Shown one piece after another: positions 37,084 through 44,996 of a stretch of 64,000 nucleotides of DNA (positions are counted from its first letter, which is position 1; each line of letters opens with the position of its first letter). The position numbers and the translations under genes are program-made. The notes below the pieces were generated by a model. It had not been told where the DNA came from, searched no databases, and saw only the letters and a program-made list of their open reading frames with translations. The stretch comes from Bosea beijingensis (GTDB taxonomy: Bacteria; Pseudomonadota; Alphaproteobacteria; Rhizobiales; Beijerinckiaceae), in contig NZ_CP132359.1 in NCBI RefSeq assembly GCF_030758975.1, positions 620,001 to 684,000 on the forward strand, in the 5' to 3' direction.

Positions 37084-38329
37084 GCGCTTCGACCCGCTTT
37101 GCGGATGCCTGCTCGACCACGGCCGCGATCAGGCAGATGCGCAGCGCCTCGACCAGGATGCCGCCGCGGATATCGCTGGGGCCGCCGAGGAAGAAGGCGA
37201 TGACGCTGGCCAGCGCCTGCCAGGCCGGCAATTCCTGCGGCCCGATCAGATGCGCCAGGCCGATCCAGCCCCAGGCCGCCGCCCAGCTGATGACGCGATA
37301 GAGCACGACGAAGCCGATCAGCACCGCGAGCCCCGCCCCGAAGGCGAGCCTTACGCTGTTCACGACCGGCAGGTAGCGCGAGCGATAACCGGCGACGAAA
37401 TGCTCGACGAACTCGCGCAGGAATCTCGGCAACCGCCCGTAGCGCGAGAGGGCTGCCGCAGTGCGTCGATGGCTGGTCAGGGCCGCCGCATCCTTCATGT
37501 CGAAGCCGTAGATCACCGCTGCCATCAGGAGCCAGACCAGCGGCAGCAGGGCATAGAGGAAAAGCCCCTGCGCACTGCTCTGGAAGGAGGGCGGCGCGAG
37601 ATCGACCGCGACCGGCGTCGCCGCCTGCGCCTTGCCGATCAGTCCGAGGAGAAGATCGCGCGCCCGGAGCAAATAGGGCAGCGGCCCGCCCGCACCGATC
37701 CAGGACCAGATCGCATTCTTCCAGCCGGCGAGCGCATAGAGGCCGACGAAGATCCAGTTGGCGTCGCAGAGCACGATGACGAACTGCCAGGCCGGGCGCG
37801 AACTGCGCGTCTGCATCAGCTTGGCCAATCGCCGCATGCCGAAGGCAAAGGCGACGGCGATGCCGAGCCAGAGCGTCGCGGGGACGTCGAACAGCGCGAG
37901 CTTCTGGCCGAGATCGGCCATATCCAGCGCCAGCAGCGAATAATCCCGCACCGTGTCGCCGAGAAAACCCCAGGCCGCGTAATAGGCGAAGAAGGGGATG
38001 ATCGCGATCGCGACCACGCCGAGCCAGTCCGGGTCCTTCGTCGCGGTCTCGCTCGCGCCTGCTCGTGGCCTCGCCGGAAACAGCGCGGCCACCGCCGGCA
38101 TCGCCGGACGCAGCGACAGGAACATCGCGACCACCGTGACGAGCTTCGCCAGCACGATGGCCGAGAGCACGGCGAAACCGGCGAGCGCGTTGGCAAAGCC
38201 CGCCTTCACCGCCAGCGGCATCAACAGGTCCGTGACGAGCGCCCCGACGGCGGCGATGCAGAGGAGCATCGGCCAGCCGAAGCGCCACAGATGAATGAAT
38301 TGCCGGGTGAGGTCGCCGATCTCGCGCAT
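37031..38329 (-). CDS. uncharacterised polytopic membrane protein
   Basis: A 432-residue protein with roughly eight to nine hydrophobic helices, for instance LLCIAAVGALVTDLLMPLA, VVAIAIIPFFAYYAAWGFLG, FLYALLPLVWLLMAAVIYGF and AGLAVLIGFVVLYRVISWA. Cytoplasmic-looking basic loops lie around residues 290-330. No family is recognised. It is convergent with, and overlaps by 53 bases, the third of the three anchored proteins, which suggests a stable gene group that may act together at the envelope (inference). Confidence 0.6.
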   Translation of the reverse strand: MREIGDLTRQFIHLWRFGWPMLLCIAAVGALVTDLLMPLAVKAGFANALAGFAVLSAIVLAKLVTVVAMFLSLRPAMPAVAALFPARPRAGASETATKDPDWLGVVAIAIIPFFAYYAAWGFLGDTVRDYSLLALDMADLGQKLALFDVPATLWLGIAVAFAFGMRRLAKLMQTRSSRPAWQFVIVLCDANWIFVGLYALAGWKNAIWSWIGAGGPLPYLLRARDLLLGLIGKAQAATPVAVDLAPPSFQSSAQGLFLYALLPLVWLLMAAVIYGFDMKDAAALTSHRRTAAALSRYGRLPRFLREFVEHFVAGYRSRYLPVVNSVRLAFGAGLAVLIGFVVLYRVISWAAAWGWIGLAHLIGPQELPAWQALASVIAFFLGGPSDIRGGILVEALRICLIAAVVEQASAKRVEALSSTGASEDSVAATPAG

Positions 38330-38410
38330 CGGCGACAGTCTAGGCGATCGCTCCCGCGCGGCGAACCCGGCGCGGGCGCATTGCTGACACGCCCTGCCAG
38401 GAGCGGCGTC

Positions 38411-39697
38411 TCAGCGCCCCATGATCAATTGCGGCAGCCAGGTCGTCAGCGGCGGCCAGAGCGTGATCGCGATCAGCACGGCAACCAGCGGCGCGAGCCA
38501 GGGCACGATCGCCCGCGACATCGCCTCGAAGGAGATGTTCGCCACCTTCGAGGTCACGAACAGCACCACCCCGACCGGCGGCGTGATCGTGCCGATCATC
38601 AGGTTGAGCACGAAGATCAGCCCGAACTGGATCGGATCGATGCCGAACTGCGCCGCTGCCGGCGTCAGGATCGGGATCAGGATCAGCATCGCCGCCAGCG
38701 CTTCCATGAAACAGCCGACGAAGAGCAGCAGCAGGTTGACGATCAGGAGGTAGACGATCGGGCTGCCGGCGAACTCGACCAGCGCCGGCCCGACCACCTG
38801 CGGAATGCGCGAGATCGAGAGGCACCAGCCGAGCGCCGCCGCCGCCATCACCAGCGCCAGCACCACGCCGGTGGTCTCCACCGTCTGGACCACGAGCTCC
38901 GGCAGGCTCTTCAGCGTGAAGCTGCGATAGACGAAGAGGCCGAGCACCAGCGCATAAGCGGTCGCGACCGCCGCCGCCTCAGTGGGCGTGAAGATGCCGC
39001 CCATCATGCCACCGAACAGGATGACCGGCGTCATCAGCGCCCAATGAGCATCCTTGTAGGCAACCCAGAGCTGGCGGAAGCCGGGGAACGGATGGCGCGG
39101 AAGATCGCGTTTTTTGGCGATGTAGACGACCATCGCCATCAGCGCGCCGGCCATCAGCAGGCCGGGGATGATTCCGGCGATGAACAGCCCGCCGATCGAG
39201 ACGTCGGCGGTCACGCCATAGATCACCATTGGCAGCGAGGGCGGGATGATCGGGCCGATCGTCGCGGACGCGGCCGTGATCGCGGCGGCCGTCTCGGTAT
39301 CGTAGCCCTCGTCCTGCATCGCCTTGATCTCGAGCGTGCCGACGCCGCCGGCATCCGCCACGGCCGAGCCCGACATGCCCGCGAAGATCACGCTTGCCAG
39401 GATATTGGCATGACAGAGCCCGCCACGCATGAAGCCGACACAGGCCGTGGCGAAGGCGAAGATCCGGTCGGTGATCCCCGCCGAATTCATGATGTTGCCC
39501 ATCAGGATGAACAACGGTGCCGCCAGCATCGGGAAGGAATTGGCGGATTGCGCGATCTTCTGCGGCACGATGCCGAGCGGGAAGCCGCCGAGGAAGACGA
39601 ACGCGACGGCCGCAAGCCCCATCGAGACGAAGAGCGGCACGCCGATCATCAGCGCCAGGAACCAGACCGGCAGGATCTGCAGCATCAGCGTTGTCAT
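38411..39697 (-). CDS. dctM: TRAP transporter large permease (DctM)
   Basis: A 428-residue membrane protein of the TRAP large subunit, with about twelve helices. Diagnostic segments are APLFILMGNIMNSAGIT, ASVIFAGMSGSAVADAGG, ITAASATIGPIIPPSLPMV and LNLMIGTITPPVGVVLF. It couples sodium flow to uptake of an organic acid delivered by DctP. The ATG at 39697 overlaps the dctQ stop as ATGA. The longer open frame to 40069 is not used. Confidence 0.95.
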   Translation of the reverse strand: MTTLMLQILPVWFLALMIGVPLFVSMGLAAVAFVFLGGFPLGIVPQKIAQSANSFPMLAAPLFILMGNIMNSAGITDRIFAFATACVGFMRGGLCHANILASVIFAGMSGSAVADAGGVGTLEIKAMQDEGYDTETAAAITAASATIGPIIPPSLPMVIYGVTADVSIGGLFIAGIIPGLLMAGALMAMVVYIAKKRDLPRHPFPGFRQLWVAYKDAHWALMTPVILFGGMMGGIFTPTEAAAVATAYALVLGLFVYRSFTLKSLPELVVQTVETTGVVLALVMAAAALGWCLSISRIPQVVGPALVEFAGSPIVYLLIVNLLLLFVGCFMEALAAMLILIPILTPAAAQFGIDPIQFGLIFVLNLMIGTITPPVGVVLFVTSKVANISFEAMSRAIVPWLAPLVAVLIAITLWPPLTTWLPQLIMGR

Positions 39698-40200
39698 AGC
39701 GCCTGCGCTCCGGGCTCCGCGACCGCGACCTTGCGCCCGGCAAGCACGTCGCCAATTTCGGCCAGCGCCTGCAGGATCAGCGCCAGCGCTGCGAAGGGCA
39801 TGACGATGTAGAGCGCGGCCGAAGAGATCGGCAGCGCGATCGATTCCACGTCCCAGGTCCGCTCGATCAACGCCCAGGAATAGCGCAGCAGCACCCCGGC
39901 GAAGACGATCACCGAGGCTTGCGTCGCGATTTCCAAGGCCACCTGTATCGGGCGCGGCAGCTTCTCCGCGAAGACCATGATGCGGATATGCGAGCGCCGC
40001 CTCGCCGCGATGATCCAGCCGACGAAGCCGGTCCATACGAGCAGGTACTGCGCCAGCTCGTCCGACCATGCCAGCGGCTGGTTGATCTGGCGGAAGAACA
40101 CGCCGAGCACCACCACGGCGAGCAGCGTCAGCAGCAGGACGACCGCAGCCCAGTAGACCAGCCGGTCCGCCAATGCGGCGAAGGATTTCACGGACACCAT
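39694..40200 (-). CDS. dctQ: TRAP transporter small permease (DctQ)
   Basis: A 168-residue protein with four predicted helices and the TRAP small-subunit signature INQPLAWSDELAQYLLVWTGFVG. The ATG at 40200 is chosen because AGGGAA lies five bases upstream; the frame continues to 40275 without a ribosome site. It partners DctM and starts about 160 bases after dctP, a gap filled by a palindromic repeat. Confidence 0.9.
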   Translation of the reverse strand: MVSVKSFAALADRLVYWAAVVLLLTLLAVVVLGVFFRQINQPLAWSDELAQYLLVWTGFVGWIIAARRRSHIRIMVFAEKLPRPIQVALEIATQASVIVFAGVLLRYSWALIERTWDVESIALPISSAALYIVMPFAALALILQALAEIGDVLAGRKVAVAEPGAQAL

Positions 40201-40232
40201 CGGCTTCCCTGTTCGATTGAACGCAGCAGCAG

Positions 40233-40330
40233 CATCCCGGACAAGCGGCGTAAGCCGCGCCGATCCGGGATCCATGCCTGAACCGTTCCGGAATGGATCC
40301 CGCGTCTGCGCTTCGCTTGAGACCGGGATG
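40233..40330. repeat. palindromic intergenic repeat, family C
   Basis: Outer arms CATCCCGG (40233-40240) and CCGGGATG (40323-40330) enclose inner arms CGGGATCCAT (40266-40275) and ATGGATCCCG (40293-40302). It fills the dctP-dctQ gap and would form a hairpin in the mRNA after the binding-protein gene. Confidence 0.65.
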
Positions 40331-40360
40331 ACGAGATCGGGGATGTCGTGCGCTGCGCCC

Positions 40361-41356
40361 TCAAAGCGCCGCGAGCGCGTCCCAGGTGCCCTTGCCCCAT
40401 TTGCTTTCGAACTGCTTGGGCAGGCTCGCCAGCACGGGCTTGGAGAAGCTCTCCAGATCGGGCTCGGTCACGGTCATGCCGGCGGCTTTCAGCGTCGCGA
40501 CGAGGCTGCTTTCCTGGCTCGCCAGCTCCGTATCCTGCCAGGCGACGCCATCCGCGATCGCCGCTTCCACCACGCTGCGGTCGGCGTCCTTCAACCCCTT
40601 CCAGAAATCGCTGTTCACGATGACCAGCCGCGGCGTGATGATGTGGCCGGTCAGGATCAGGTGCTTCTGCACCTCCTGCAGCTTGGCGCTGTGGATCGTC
40701 GGCAGCGGGTTCTCCTGCCCGTCGACCGCGCCCTGGCTGAGCGCAAGATAGAGCTCGTTGAAATTGACCGGCGTCGCCTTGGCGCCCCAGGCCTCGACCA
40801 TGGCGCGGAAGGTATCGACCGGCGGCACGCGCAGCTTGAGCCCCGCGACATCGGCCGCGCCCTTCACCGCCTTGGAGCCAGTCGTGAGATGACGCTTGCC
40901 GTAATAGGTGACCGCGGCCATGCGCATGCCGCGCTTCTTCTCCAGCTCGGCATTCATCTGCGTGAAGACGGGCGCCTTGGCGACCTTCGCCATATGGGCG
41001 GCGTCGCGCCAGAGATAGGGCGCTTCCACCACCGAGAGCTGCGGCAGGAAGGAGCCGAGCGCCGCCGCGCCATCCGTCGTCATGGTCAGCGCGCCCGACG
41101 CGACCGATTCCATCATATCCTTGCCGGAACCGAGCTGGCCGGCCGGGAAGGACTGGATGTCGACGCGGCCGGAGGTCTTCTCCTTCACCTGCTTGGCGAT
41201 GCGCTCGACCATCTGCACCTGCGGATGCGTCGCCGGCAGCATCTCGCCCCAGCGCAGCACGGTCGCCTGCGCCCGTGCGATCGCCGGCATGAACACTGCC
41301 GCACCGGCGGCCGCGGTGGCCCCCTGGAGAAAGCTGCGCTTCGTCAGTTTCGTCAT
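40361..41356 (-). CDS. dctP: TRAP transporter substrate-binding protein (DctP)
   Basis: A 331-residue DctP-type periplasmic receptor. The signal peptide (TKRSFLQGATAAAGAAVF to about residue 29, ending ARAQA) is followed by LRWGEMLPATHPQVQMVERI. The conserved arginine that contacts carboxylates lies in GLKLRVPPVDTFRAMVEAWGA, and the LYLALSQGAVDGQENPL segment is the family hallmark. It probably binds a sugar acid or other carboxylate. It is 73 bases after the GntR gene on the same strand. Confidence 0.9.
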   Translation of the reverse strand: MTKLTKRSFLQGATAAAGAAVFMPAIARAQATVLRWGEMLPATHPQVQMVERIAKQVKEKTSGRVDIQSFPAGQLGSGKDMMESVASGALTMTTDGAAALGSFLPQLSVVEAPYLWRDAAHMAKVAKAPVFTQMNAELEKKRGMRMAAVTYYGKRHLTTGSKAVKGAADVAGLKLRVPPVDTFRAMVEAWGAKATPVNFNELYLALSQGAVDGQENPLPTIHSAKLQEVQKHLILTGHIITPRLVIVNSDFWKGLKDADRSVVEAAIADGVAWQDTELASQESSLVATLKAAGMTVTEPDLESFSKPVLASLPKQFESKWGKGTWDALAAL

Positions 41357-41429
41357 GGTGATTTCCCTCCCGTGCGGCCGGTTTTCCGGCTCGTCGTCAT
41401 GGCTGTGCTGCGTCGTCGTCCTCAGGTCG

Positions 41430-42107
41430 TCAGTACTGCATCGCCCGCGCGCGGGCGTTGCCGATATGGATGCTCATCTCGCCCGCGGCGCGTTCGGGAT
41501 CGCGGCTCTCGATCGCGGCGATGATCTTGAGATGATCCTGCATCACCGGCACGAGGATGTGGTTCTGGATGCGCGTCTCGTACTGGCGGATCAGCCTGAT
41601 CTTGAGCCAGGTCACGCGAAAAGCCTGGCTGACGATGTCGTTGTCGAGATGGTCGATGATCGCCTCGTGCATCAGGCGGTCGACATCCTCGGCATCCTCG
41701 ATCAGGCGCTCGTCGCCGCCGGCCTCGGCCCGCGCGATGATCGCCTCATGGCGGGCGCGCTGCTCGGCGATCTCCGCGTCGGTCGCGTTCTGCGTGTAGA
41801 GCGCCGTCGCCTCCTTCTCCAGGAAGAGCCGGAACTGGAAAGCGTTGCGGATCAGATTGAGGTCGACATGGGCGACCTGCATGCCGCGCTGCGGCACGGT
41901 CTTGATCAGCCCTTCCGCCTCAAGTCGCGGGACCAGTTCGCGGATCGCGCCAAGCGGGAAGCCCGTCATCGCGACGAGCTCGCGCTGGGTCACGAACTGT
42001 CCGGGCTTGATCTCGCGCGCCAGCAATCGCTCGGTGAAGGAGGCATAGGCACGCTCCCTCAGCTTCAGCGGTTCGCCCTCGCGCGCTTCCTGCTCCGGCT
42101 CGCTCAC
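41430..42107 (-). CDS. GntR-family regulator with FCD domain
   Basis: A 225-residue regulator. The winged helix contains QFVTQRELVAMTGFPLGAIRELVPRLEAEGLI, and the C-terminal FCD domain has metal-site helices with DRLMHEAIIDHLDN and DHLKIIAAIESRDPERA. The GTG at 42107 is chosen because AAGGAGG lies four bases upstream; an ATG at 42125 sits directly after GAGAGGG, too close. FCD regulators respond to sugar acids or carboxylates, and it probably binds the two palindromes at 43056 and 46464. Confidence 0.85.
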   Translation of the reverse strand: MSEPEQEAREGEPLKLRERAYASFTERLLAREIKPGQFVTQRELVAMTGFPLGAIRELVPRLEAEGLIKTVPQRGMQVAHVDLNLIRNAFQFRLFLEKEATALYTQNATDAEIAEQRARHEAIIARAEAGGDERLIEDAEDVDRLMHEAIIDHLDNDIVSQAFRVTWLKIRLIRQYETRIQNHILVPVMQDHLKIIAAIESRDPERAAGEMSIHIGNARARAMQY

Positions 42108-42130
42108 GATCCCTCCTTCCGGCATCCCTC

Positions 42131-43027
42131 TCAGGCAGCCTTCGCCTGCTTGATCGAATCGAAGGCGGCGAAGAGCCGCTTGCGGGTAGCGGCGTCCAGC
42201 GCCTCCAGCGGCGGACGCATCGCGCCATAGCCGTCATCGCCATGGATATGGCCGACCAGTGCCTTCACCGCCGCCAGCACCGGATGCGAGCAGATCTCGT
42301 CGACGAGAGCGTTCACCACCGGGCTGTCCTTGCCCTCGTAGACCATCGGACGCAGCAGGCCCGGTACCAGATTGGCGAGGCCGCAGATCGTGCCCTGCGC
42401 GCCGTTGCGCACCGCCTTGGCAAGCTGGCGCTCGTCGCCGACAAGGATGGCGAGTTCGCCATGCGCCTTCAGCAGCGCCTCGGTATTGGCATAGCTGCCC
42501 GAGGAATCCTTGACGCCGATGACGAGGCCGGGGAACGCGGTCTTGAGCCGCTGTACGAGCTCGACGCTGATGCTCACGGCCGTAACCGAGGGAATGTGGT
42601 AGACGACCACGTTGCGGGCGGCGGCGCCGAGCTTCTCGAAGAATTGCGAGAACCAGACATAGAGCCCCTCGTCGCTGACGCCCTTGAAGTAGAAGGGCGG
42701 TGCGACCAGCAACCCCTTTGCTCCGGCATCAAGCGCGATGCGCGCCTGCTCCACCGCCTCGTGCATCGAGGCTGCGGCGACGCCCGCATAGATCTGCGTC
42801 GCGGGATCGACGCCCGCCCCGATCAGCGCCCCCATCATCGCTGTCCGTGCCGGGAGACCCAGCGCCGCGCCCTCGCCGGTCGTACCGAACAGCGTGACGG
42901 AATCACAGCCTTCCGCCAGCACATGGCGCGCGTGATGGACGAGGCGCGGCAGGTCGACGCTGCCGCCCTCCCGCATCGGGGTGGTGATCGCGCAGGAGAG
43001 GCCGAAGCGGGTTTTGTCGGAGGCCAT
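42131..43027 (-). CDS. dihydrodipicolinate synthase-family aldolase
   Basis: A 298-residue class I aldolase/lyase of the DapA family. FGTTGEGAAL is the substrate-carboxylate loop, the catalytic tyrosine is in VVYHIPSV, and the Schiff-base lysine is in VIGVKDSSGSY. The family includes DapA itself, 2-keto-3-deoxy sugar acid aldolases and KDG dehydratases. The neighbouring transporters, FucU and lactonase make a 2-keto-3-deoxy sugar acid aldolase more likely than lysine synthesis (inference). It starts the unit dapA-like, gntR, dctPQM, with a palindrome 29 bases before its ATG. Confidence 0.8.
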   Translation of the reverse strand: MASDKTRFGLSCAITTPMREGGSVDLPRLVHHARHVLAEGCDSVTLFGTTGEGAALGLPARTAMMGALIGAGVDPATQIYAGVAAASMHEAVEQARIALDAGAKGLLVAPPFYFKGVSDEGLYVWFSQFFEKLGAAARNVVVYHIPSVTAVSISVELVQRLKTAFPGLVIGVKDSSGSYANTEALLKAHGELAILVGDERQLAKAVRNGAQGTICGLANLVPGLLRPMVYEGKDSPVVNALVDEICSHPVLAAVKALVGHIHGDDGYGAMRPPLEALDAATRKRLFAAFDSIKQAKAA

Positions 43028-43055
43028 GGGATGAGCTTTCGGGTCTGAACGTTGA

Positions 43056-43067
43056 CTGACATGTTAG
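43056..43067. promoter_or_regulatory. candidate GntR operator before the aldolase gene
   Basis: CTGACATGTTAG, near-palindromic around ACATGT. It shares ACATGTTRGYATG with the site at 46464. It lies 29 bases upstream of the aldolase ATG, where a promoter would be expected. Confidence 0.6.
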
Positions 43068-43109
43068 TATGAAGACAGAGCGGCCCGCAAGCGGCCCCTC
43101 GCGCATTGG

Positions 43110-43928
43110 CTAGCCGTCCTTGAGGCCTCCGGCGGAGAGGCCGGCGACGATCTGGCGCTGGGCGATGACGGTGACGAGGAGCACGGGCAGCGTCACCAGA
43201 AGGGCCGCCGCCGCCAGCGGCCCCCACGAAATCTGCTCGAAGGTAAGGGAGTTGTAGACGGCCGAGGGCAGCGTCCGGCTCGCCTTGCCGCCGAGCACCA
43301 CCGAGAAGATGAAATTGTTCCAGGAGAAGATGAAGGCGAGGATGCCGCCGACAACGATGCCGGGCTTGGCCAGCGGCAGCGCGACATGGCGGAAGGCCTG
43401 CCAGGTCGTGGCGCCGTCGATGCGCGATGCGTCTTCGAGCTCCATGGGAACATTCTCGAAATACCCGATCATGATCCAGACGATGATCGGGATCGTGATG
43501 ACCAGATGTGTGATGACCAGCGCCGTAATGGAGCCCACCAATCCTGTGATTTGAAACAACAGGAAGAGCGGGATCAGGTAGGACAGGGCCGGCGTCATCC
43601 GCGCGACCAGGATCAGCACCGCGAATTTATGCGCCTTGCCGCGCGCGATGCCGTAGCCGGCCGGCACGCCGACCAGCAGCCCAAGCAGCACAGCCCCGCC
43701 CGTGACCAGGATCGAGTTCCAGAGATAGAGCCCGAAGTTGTTCTGCGCGAAGACATCGACATAGTTCTTCAGCGTCGGCGGATTCGGGATGAAGACCGGC
43801 GGGAAGGCCGTGTTGTCGAGCTCGTTCTTCAGCGACAGCGAGATCATCCAGAGGAAGACCAGAACCGCCGGCGAGACCAGCACGAAGACCGAGGCCCAGA
43901 AGCCGACTTTCTTGAGCGTGCGGTTCAT
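43110..43928 (-). CDS. sugar ABC transporter permease (MalG-like)
   Basis: A 272-residue permease with about six helices and the EAA-like coupling segment MELEDASRIDGATTWQAFRH. The C-terminal LPVLLVTVIAQRQIVAGLSAGGLKD is the typical end of carbohydrate CUT1 permeases. The ATG at 43928 overlaps the upstream permease stop by one base (TGATG). With the other permease it forms the membrane channel of an importer for the binding protein at 44997. Confidence 0.9.
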   Translation of the reverse strand: MNRTLKKVGFWASVFVLVSPAVLVFLWMISLSLKNELDNTAFPPVFIPNPPTLKNYVDVFAQNNFGLYLWNSILVTGGAVLLGLLVGVPAGYGIARGKAHKFAVLILVARMTPALSYLIPLFLLFQITGLVGSITALVITHLVITIPIIVWIMIGYFENVPMELEDASRIDGATTWQAFRHVALPLAKPGIVVGGILAFIFSWNNFIFSVVLGGKASRTLPSAVYNSLTFEQISWGPLAAAALLVTLPVLLVTVIAQRQIVAGLSAGGLKDG

Positions 43929-44857
43929 CACGCGTTCCACTTCGACTTCTGCCGCGCATAGAGCAGCAGCAGCGAGAGCATGATGATGATGACGAAGAAG
44001 ATCACCACGACGGCCGAGGCGTAGCCGATCTTGTAGAACTGGAAGGCCTGCAGGTAGAGGAAGATGTTCAGCGTCTCCGACGCCGTGCCCGGCCCGCCCT
44101 GCGTTATGACGAAGATCGTGTCGAAGGCCTTCAGCGCATCGATGGTGCGGATCACGATCGCCACCATGATGAACGGCCAGACCAGCGGCAGCGTGATGTG
44201 CCGGAACATGTGCCAGTCACTGGCGCCGTCGATCAGCGCGGACTCGTAAGGTTCTCGCGGAAGCCCGGCCAATCCGCCGAGCACGATCAGCATGACCAGC
44301 GGCGTCCAGTGCCAGACCTCGACCAGGACCAGCGTCGGGATCACCGTCGAGGGTTCGTAGACCCAGCCGGATGGCCCGATGCCGACGAGCGAGAGCAGGT
44401 AGTTCAGTACGCCGAGTTGCGGGTGGAACATCATCGTCCAGACCAGAGCGACCGCGACCGGCGTCGCCATCATCGGCATGACGAAGATCGTGCGAAGCAG
44501 GCCCCGCATCGGGAATTCGCGATGGAAGACCAGCGCCGCTGCTGTGCCGAACACGATCGGCAGCACCACCGCCAGCACCGTGAAATAGAACGTATGCCCC
44601 ATCGACTCGATGAAGCGCTGGTCCTTCATCAGTTCAGCGAAATTACCGAGGCCGACGAACTCCACCCCCCCGCCGATCTTCCAGTCCTGCCCGGACATGT
44701 AGAGCGTGAACAGCCAGGGGAAGACGATCACGGCGCCGATGACAAGCACCGCAGGCAGCGAGAACAGCCAGTAGCGCGGCGTAAAATCGGCCGAAGCCGC
44801 AGCGGCGCTTGTTTGCGTCGGACTGGTCATGCTGGCTGGCAGGGACGTGCTGGTCAT
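43928..44857 (-). CDS. sugar ABC transporter permease (MalF-like)
   Basis: A 309-residue CUT1 permease. About six helices follow a Ser/Thr/Ala-rich N-terminus, and the coupling segment is EPYESALIDGASDWHMFRH. The conserved ITQGGPGTASETLN segment is typical of UgpA/MalF-like proteins. An ATG at 44857 is used, with weak ribosome site; a GTG at 44881 is possible. A 140-base gap with a hairpin separates it from the binding-protein gene. Confidence 0.9.
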   Translation of the reverse strand: MTSTSLPASMTSPTQTSAAAASADFTPRYWLFSLPAVLVIGAVIVFPWLFTLYMSGQDWKIGGGVEFVGLGNFAELMKDQRFIESMGHTFYFTVLAVVLPIVFGTAAALVFHREFPMRGLLRTIFVMPMMATPVAVALVWTMMFHPQLGVLNYLLSLVGIGPSGWVYEPSTVIPTLVLVEVWHWTPLVMLIVLGGLAGLPREPYESALIDGASDWHMFRHITLPLVWPFIMVAIVIRTIDALKAFDTIFVITQGGPGTASETLNIFLYLQAFQFYKIGYASAVVVIFFVIIIMLSLLLLYARQKSKWNA

Positions 44858-44948
44858 GCGTTCTGCTTCACTGGAAACCACTCGTCATGCTCGCCCTTGT
44901 GGCGGGCATTCCCGTCTTGAATACGCAGTTCCACCGAGGAAGACGTGG

Positions 44949-44971
44949 ATGGCCGGGTCAGGTCCGGCCAT
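44949..44971. other. hairpin in the gap between binding protein and permease genes
   Basis: ATGGCCGG (44949-44956) and CCGGCCAT (44964-44971) pair around GTCAGGT. It falls 26 bases after the binding-protein stop. It may keep permease expression below that of the binding protein. Confidence 0.45.
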
Positions 44972-44996
44972 GACGCCCCGCCCGCGCCGAGCCGGA

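Noticed and set aside
37022..39811. A 929-codon plus-strand open frame
   Set aside because: It is rich in Arg, Asp, His and Gln in a pattern typical of antisense frames in GC-rich DNA and lies over clear genes on the other strand (membrane protein, dctM).
42131..43027. Housekeeping dihydrodipicolinate synthase (dapA)
   Set aside because: The gene lies in a GntR-regulated transport and sugar-lactone locus, so a catabolic aldolase of the same family is more likely, though activity is unproven.
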